A program made the translations under genes and the position numbers. This document shows, in pieces, positions 59,601-64,000 of a stretch of DNA of 64,000 nucleotides. The notes under the pieces are model-generated. The model was not told the DNA's origin, ran no database searches, and saw only the letters and a list, made by a program, of their open reading frames with translations. Position 1 is the first letter of the stretch; each line of letters begins with the position of its first letter. This DNA is from Hevea brasiliensis (Eukaryota; Streptophyta; Magnoliopsida; Malpighiales; Euphorbiaceae). Location of the stretch: NCBI RefSeq assembly GCF_030052815.1, contig NC_079499.1, positions 80,577,183-80,641,182 on the forward strand. Direction: 5' to 3'.

Positions 59601-60332
59601 TTGTCTTGAATCTAACTATGGTTTTATGTATCCACTATTTATATGATTTATGAATTGTGATTTAAAGTTGTATTTGGTAAATGTTGTGCACCACTGAGAC
59701 ATTATCTCAGCGATAGCTTTTCATTGCTGTCACAGGTAGACAGACGGACAGGGCAGCAGACTAGGCTGCTAGTACATCCAGAGAGAAATTATCGGGTATA
59801 TTGAGTATACCACATTTTGCATTTTGTACTATAATGTATGACCACTGTATGTACATATTGTTCTTGGTTTTGAGCAGTTGTAAATTAAAATTGTACATTG
59901 AAGTTGTAAAGTAAATTATGAGATATTTTGGCTTGTAAAATTTGTACTGTATTTCTTTATCTCAGCCTTTGAAAAATTATTGTTGATTGAGTTGAAAAAT
60001 ATATTGTGTTGAATTTTGTTGGAGTTTGAGATTGAGGAAAATATTGAAGTGCTTTTTACAGGTTTTTTGAAGAACTGTTTTATCCAAAAAATAGAGGGCA
60101 CTCTGCCAAAATTTTTATAGAAATTACTAATAGTCTAAATGTGTTAGCTAGTTCACTTCAGTTCAAAAAGGTTTTTAACACCTGTAAATAGTGCTCACCA
60201 TTGTAAAAGAAGTAAGAAAAGTTTTGAAAATCCCTTGTAGTGTATTTAATGGGTTATCAGTAGGCGAAGTTGGTAATTCATTAGGTATACTACGGGATTA
60301 TGTTACGCCTTACAGAGGGGCAGGGTGTGACA
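56621..60332 (+). repeat. Element D 5' LTR (LTR-I), 3,712 bp
   Basis: TGTAACACCCC to GGGTGTGACA, directly before the primer-binding region. Collinear with the A LTRs. A 60-70 bp direct repeat (GAAAAATTGTTTGAATGATATTGAT...AAAAGCATTG) occurs at about 59075-59205 in two to three diverged units. The candidate TATA position reads TGTAAATAG near 57157. Confidence 0.88.
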
Positions 60333-60340
60333 TGTTTTAG

Positions 60341-60352
60341 TGGTATCAGAGC
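60341..60352 (+). promoter_or_regulatory. Primer-binding site of element D
   Basis: TGGTATCAGAGC, eight bases after the LTR end, as in A. Confidence 0.9.
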
Positions 60353-60508
60353 AAAGTTTTTAAATTCTGTTTTCACCTGTTACTTGAATATTCTTTCTTC
60401 ATAGTACAACTGCTCAATATCATTGTTTGATACATACAGTACATTACATTATAAATATGCACTAACGGGAGGAAATCTCCTTGTGTTATTTATTCAGGAA
60501 ATCTAAGA

Positions 60509-62559
60509 TGTAGGAACGGAAGCGTGAAAAACACAATATTATACCATTGAATTCAAAAATTTTCACCTAGGGTCACATGCACCATGCAAGATTTATTTTT
60601 ATCTATTTGATTTCAATGATAAACAACATATTAAAACTCTTTTAATATGTTTTTGGATCTGTATTTGCCATTTAAGATTTTAAAATTAATCAGATTAATT
60701 TTAGAACCCTAGATTACACTAACCTCTTGATGTCTTTGAGATTCGTCTTGAGACACCAGATGTTGTCCCTCTAGCTTGTCCACACCAAGAACACCTATGG
60801 CAGCCCTTGAACAGCTTCTAAAGCCTTTTCTATTAATTAGAAATTCAAGTTCTGCCTTTTAAGAGATTAGAGATAAACAGACACTAGAAACAATTTCTAG
60901 TGTTCTTAATTCAAGAGATTGATGGCTAATCTCTTTGAATTGATGAGAGATGAAGAGAAATAGCTGGAGAGGCTCAAAGTGGCGTGACATATGAGAGGAG
61001 AGGCTGCTGGTTGTGTTTTCTTTCATAACCCCACTTAAATAGCTAGGTTAACACATTAAACCCTAGCCACATGTCACCTTCTGATTAGCTCTAGGTTTAA
61101 GTGACCCAATCACATTGTGCCAAGTGTCAAACCTATATTTAATCTTGATTTTAATCATCTTACATGATTAAAATTATTTGGCAAGCTTATGTGTTATGCA
61201 ATGTGTCACCATCTCATGTTGCCACGTGTCACCATCTCATGGTGCCACGTGTCACCGCAAAATGACCAAAATGCCCTCGTGTCTTAATTTTGAGTTCTTA
61301 ACCCAAAATAATTATTTTCTTCTTCTAATTAATTTATATCAAATATAAATTAATTAATTAATCTCTATTAATTAATTTTCATCAATTAAATTCATATTTA
61401 AACACTTTAAATATAAATTTAATTTATACTACATCCAATAATCTAGATTTGGTTTCAAGTCATGCTAGGACTTTTCAATTTTATAGCAAACCAAATATAT
61501 TTAATTAATCAATTAAACACTTTAATTAATTAATTAAATCATATTTAAATAGGTGATAACTGGTGTATGTGTGTGACTTACTAGGCTCATCACTAATTGG
61601 CAATGAGACATGATATCAACTCTTAATATCATCGTAACTCTTTCTTACCATAAATGATTTCTCTAAATCATTTTATGAACCTCATAGACCATGGTTAACA
61701 CCTAGCATAGCATGCCATGGCCACCCAATTAGTAATAAGATTTACCTTAAATGAACCTATAATCATATGTTACCATGCACTAGAATCTCTACAAAATCCC
61801 AACTCAAGCCGGAGTCATGGTTTATGTCAAACTCCATTTGCTATGAATATTATGTTCTCTTTAATTCCAGTTCTTGATTAAAAGATTTTTCTCATCGTAA
61901 ACTCTTTAATAAATCTATCTGTCTGGCCAGAACTTGAAACATCAAGAACAATTAAATGAACATAGGATTTTATCTCTATTTACTTAGAGGAACAGATTCC
62001 ATCTTGATCAACACCTACCTCCATATATAACTAGCAGGAGCCAACACATGCCCATATACCCATACATAGTACAAGTATGAAAGCGATCAAACTCAAACTA
62101 CCTATATACAAGATATATCTCAGTCTAAAGATTATATGCGATATGATTTATGACAAAACATTGACAAGAGTAAACTCCATGTGCTTGTCATAAGTGTCAC
62201 CTACTTATCATGTATAAGTGCCTATCATGTTTGTTATATGGCATGAGACTCACCATTCCATCTTATTTATATCTCATATAAATAACTTGGGAACAAACAT
62301 GAATACAATCTTTCTGGATAAGTCATGTCCTTATTATGAAGTATCCTCGATTGTGAACCTATTTATGATACTTTGTGCTAGAAATATTGTCACTCATATT
62401 CTTAACAACTTAAGAATAATATTTCTAACAAAATATCAATGGACCTTTTCTATTACACATAAATATATTATGTAAACGAAAAAGTGGAAATGCCTTTTAT
62501 TAATAAAATTATGTACAAGATACATACTAAATGATATGCTCTAGGGCATACTACTAACA
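60509..62559 (+). repeat. Solo LTR K3, 2,051 bp
   Basis: TGTAGGAACGG to CTACTAACA with a perfect TAAGA duplication (60504-60508, 62560-62564). It lies in the leader of D, between primer-binding site and gag. It is collinear with K1 (36950-39007) apart from small indels, for instance an extra CACGTGTCACC unit near 61222-61245. Confidence 0.88.
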
Positions 62560-62578
62560 TAAGATCCTCGCATTGACC

Positions 62579-63831
62579 ATGGAAAAGGGTGATCGTTCAG
62601 TCGATCAATCTATAGAGGCTGAGGTGCAAGGGGATGCCCCAGCCCTCCATAATGTTAGTGGTTCAGCAGCACCAGCCCCTGCAGTACTGCAGTTTCCTAC
62701 TCAGTTCACTCAGAAGATGGCTGCAATGTTCCCACAAATGGCTGGTAATGTGCCTACTCAAGTCCCAATACAGACACCAGTAGTACAACCACAGTCTCCT
62801 GCTAGGCAGTATGACAAATTGATGAAATATGGGGCTACAGAGTTCAAGGGACAGTAGATCCTCTAGAGGCTGAACAGTGGTTAGAATGGATGGATAGGGT
62901 ATTCAAGAAACTGCATTGCACGGAGGAGCTCAGATTTGAATACTCTGTATCTTTGCTACAGGGGGATGCTTATGACTAGTGGAAAACCATTCCCCACAGT
63001 CTGGTAGAACCTGCAGTGCCAACATGGAATGACTTTCTCAGGGAATTCAGACAAAAATATGTCCCTGATGCTTATGTAGACCAGAAGTTACAAGAATTCC
63101 TAAGTCTAAAATAGGGGAGTAGATCAGTGGCTGAGTATGAAAGAGAATTTTCCCGCCTGAGCCATTATGCAGTGAGTCTACTTTCTACCAGCAGGGAGAG
63201 ATGCAAGAGGTTTGAAACCAGCTTGAAGCCCAGTATCAGATTATAAGTAGTCGGATTAAAACACACTAACTTCTCTGAACTTGTTTCTCAAGCCCTAGAG
63301 TTGGAAAGAATTGAGTCTGAAGCAGCTCTTGAGAAAAAGAAATCAGAGAAGACAGAGAAAGAGGGAAAATCAGTAGAACAGAGTTCCAGTGGTCCTAATG
63401 GAAAGAGGAAGAATCATGGGGGACACAGCAGAGGTGGCAAGAAGTCTAGTAGGAGAAGATATTCAAGACAGAAGCCTCCTCTATCTGGCCAACAGAGTAC
63501 TAGAGGTTCCTATCCTCCCCGCCAATGTGAAACCTATGGAAGAAATCATAGTGGGATATGCTACAAGGCTATTGGAGCCTGTTATAACTGTGGAGGCACA
63601 AGACACTTTGCCAAGGACTGCACCAGTAGTCGCAGAGTTGGACCACCTCCTACTACTGCAGAAGGGTCAGTTCAGAGCCTTGTCACCAGAAGTTCACAAC
63701 CACCCAACAGAGGTAGAGGCAGGGGTAAAGGTAGCCTAGCAGGCAACCAAGGCACAGTGAAACATTCAGAGCAAGATAGTGCTCCAGTCAGAATCTATGC
63801 AATGAGACAGAGAGGAGGCCGAGACATCTGA
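62579..63831 (+). pseudogene. Element D gag, frameshifted
   Basis: The start is taken as the ATG at 62579, matching 8188 in A. 62579-62857 encodes the Gln/Pro-rich N-terminal part and runs into a shift at about 62850, where A has one more G. The capsid core (62850-63300) is readable but carries stops where A has Trp or Gln (TAG near 62977, TAG near 63112, TAA near 63243). The open part 63301-63831 (176 codons) has a Lys/Glu-rich tail, a first C-E-T-Y cluster (second Cys lost) and an intact CX2CX4HX4C knuckle at 63580-63621, then an R/G-rich stretch. Two reading frames are disrupted, so no full Gag is made. Confidence 0.85.
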
Positions 63832-64000
63832 TGTTGTGGCTGGTACCTTCTTAACTTTTAATCAAGATGTGTTTGTGTTATTTGATCCGGGTTCTGCCCA
63901 TTCTTTTGTGAGTGCTAGCATCATTGATTGCATTGCTGTTCCATGTACAAAAATGGACTTTGAGGTGCTAGTAACAAGTCCGCTAGGACAAGAGGTCAGG
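63815..64000 (+). pseudogene. Element D aspartic protease, cut by window end
   Basis: In a frame shifted from the gag tail: D-V-V-A-G-T-F, the active-site D-P-G-S at 63884-63895, A-S-I-I-D, and V-L-V-T-S-P-L-G-Q. It extends slightly further than the A copy, which stops after V-T-S. It is open to the edge, and the catalytic motif is intact. Confidence 0.75.

Larger units (their letters stand above)
56621..64000 (+). mobile_element. Element D: giant-LTR Gypsy-type retrotransposon, left part
   Basis: Inserted in E2 after TGAAA. Order: LTR (56621-60332), primer-binding site, short leader, solo LTR K3, gag, protease, window end. Leader, gag and protease are the same lineage as element A, near identical in long runs (for example 63560-63780 against 9150-9400). 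Whether D also carries the A/B spacer in place of pol lies beyond the edge. Confidence 0.85.

Overview
The window is repeat-rich plant (dicot) nuclear DNA with no host gene that I can recognise. Every stretch that codes for a recognisable protein is a broken piece of an LTR retrotransposon. Most belong to Ty3/Gypsy; one fragment is Ty1/Copia and one small element is TRIM-like. Plant origin follows from the initiator-tRNA-Met type primer-binding site (TGGTATCAGAGC) beside five LTRs, from the chromodomain-type integrase tail, from the very long AT-rich LTRs and from the depth of nesting. Malpighiales (Hevea or Manihot relatives) is a guess from general resemblance, not a demonstrated identification.

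Left nest, about 1-35120. An old plus-strand Gypsy element, here called R (LTR remnants 2606-3317 and 14350-15057 plus 34759-35120, gag remnant near 3470-3985, pol tail near 3998-4165), received three insertions. Element Z (minus, 1-2605, running off the left edge) lies in its 5' LTR. Element A (plus, 4220-14349, TSD TAAGG) and element C (minus, 15058-34753, TSD GGTTC) lie in its 3' end and 3' LTR. C is itself split by element B (minus, 18929-29555, TSD TTTTG/TTCTG). A, B and C each have LTRs of 3.8-3.9 kb around a short interior of 1.2-3.0 kb. C carries only gag, A only gag and protease, and B carries gag, protease traces and an integrase/chromodomain tail.

Middle, 35121-36318. A Copia reverse-transcriptase fragment (minus) is cleanly split by a 623-bp TRIM-like fold-back element (35177-35799, TSD AAGCC).

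Right nest, 36319-64000. A fuller Gypsy element G (minus) has gag, protease, reverse transcriptase, RNase H, integrase and a C-terminal tail spread over 39272-48118. A 4.0-kb solo LTR (40721-44755, TSD CTCAA) splits its RNase H. Both G LTRs were hit by the same 2.05-kb LTR family K, at nearly the same place but in opposite orientation. The right-hand K copy was then hit by E1 (51094), E1 by E2 (54594), E2 by element D (56621), and D by another solo K LTR (60509-62559, TSD TAAGA). The window ends inside the protease of D.

No element here looks competent alone. All gag and pol frames carry stops or shifts, often explainable as C-to-T or G-to-A changes. The most interesting material is non-coding: giant LTRs that share a recurring module across families, a hairpin next to the polypurine tract, an A/B interior spacer that replaced pol, and insertions whose order can be read from the nesting.
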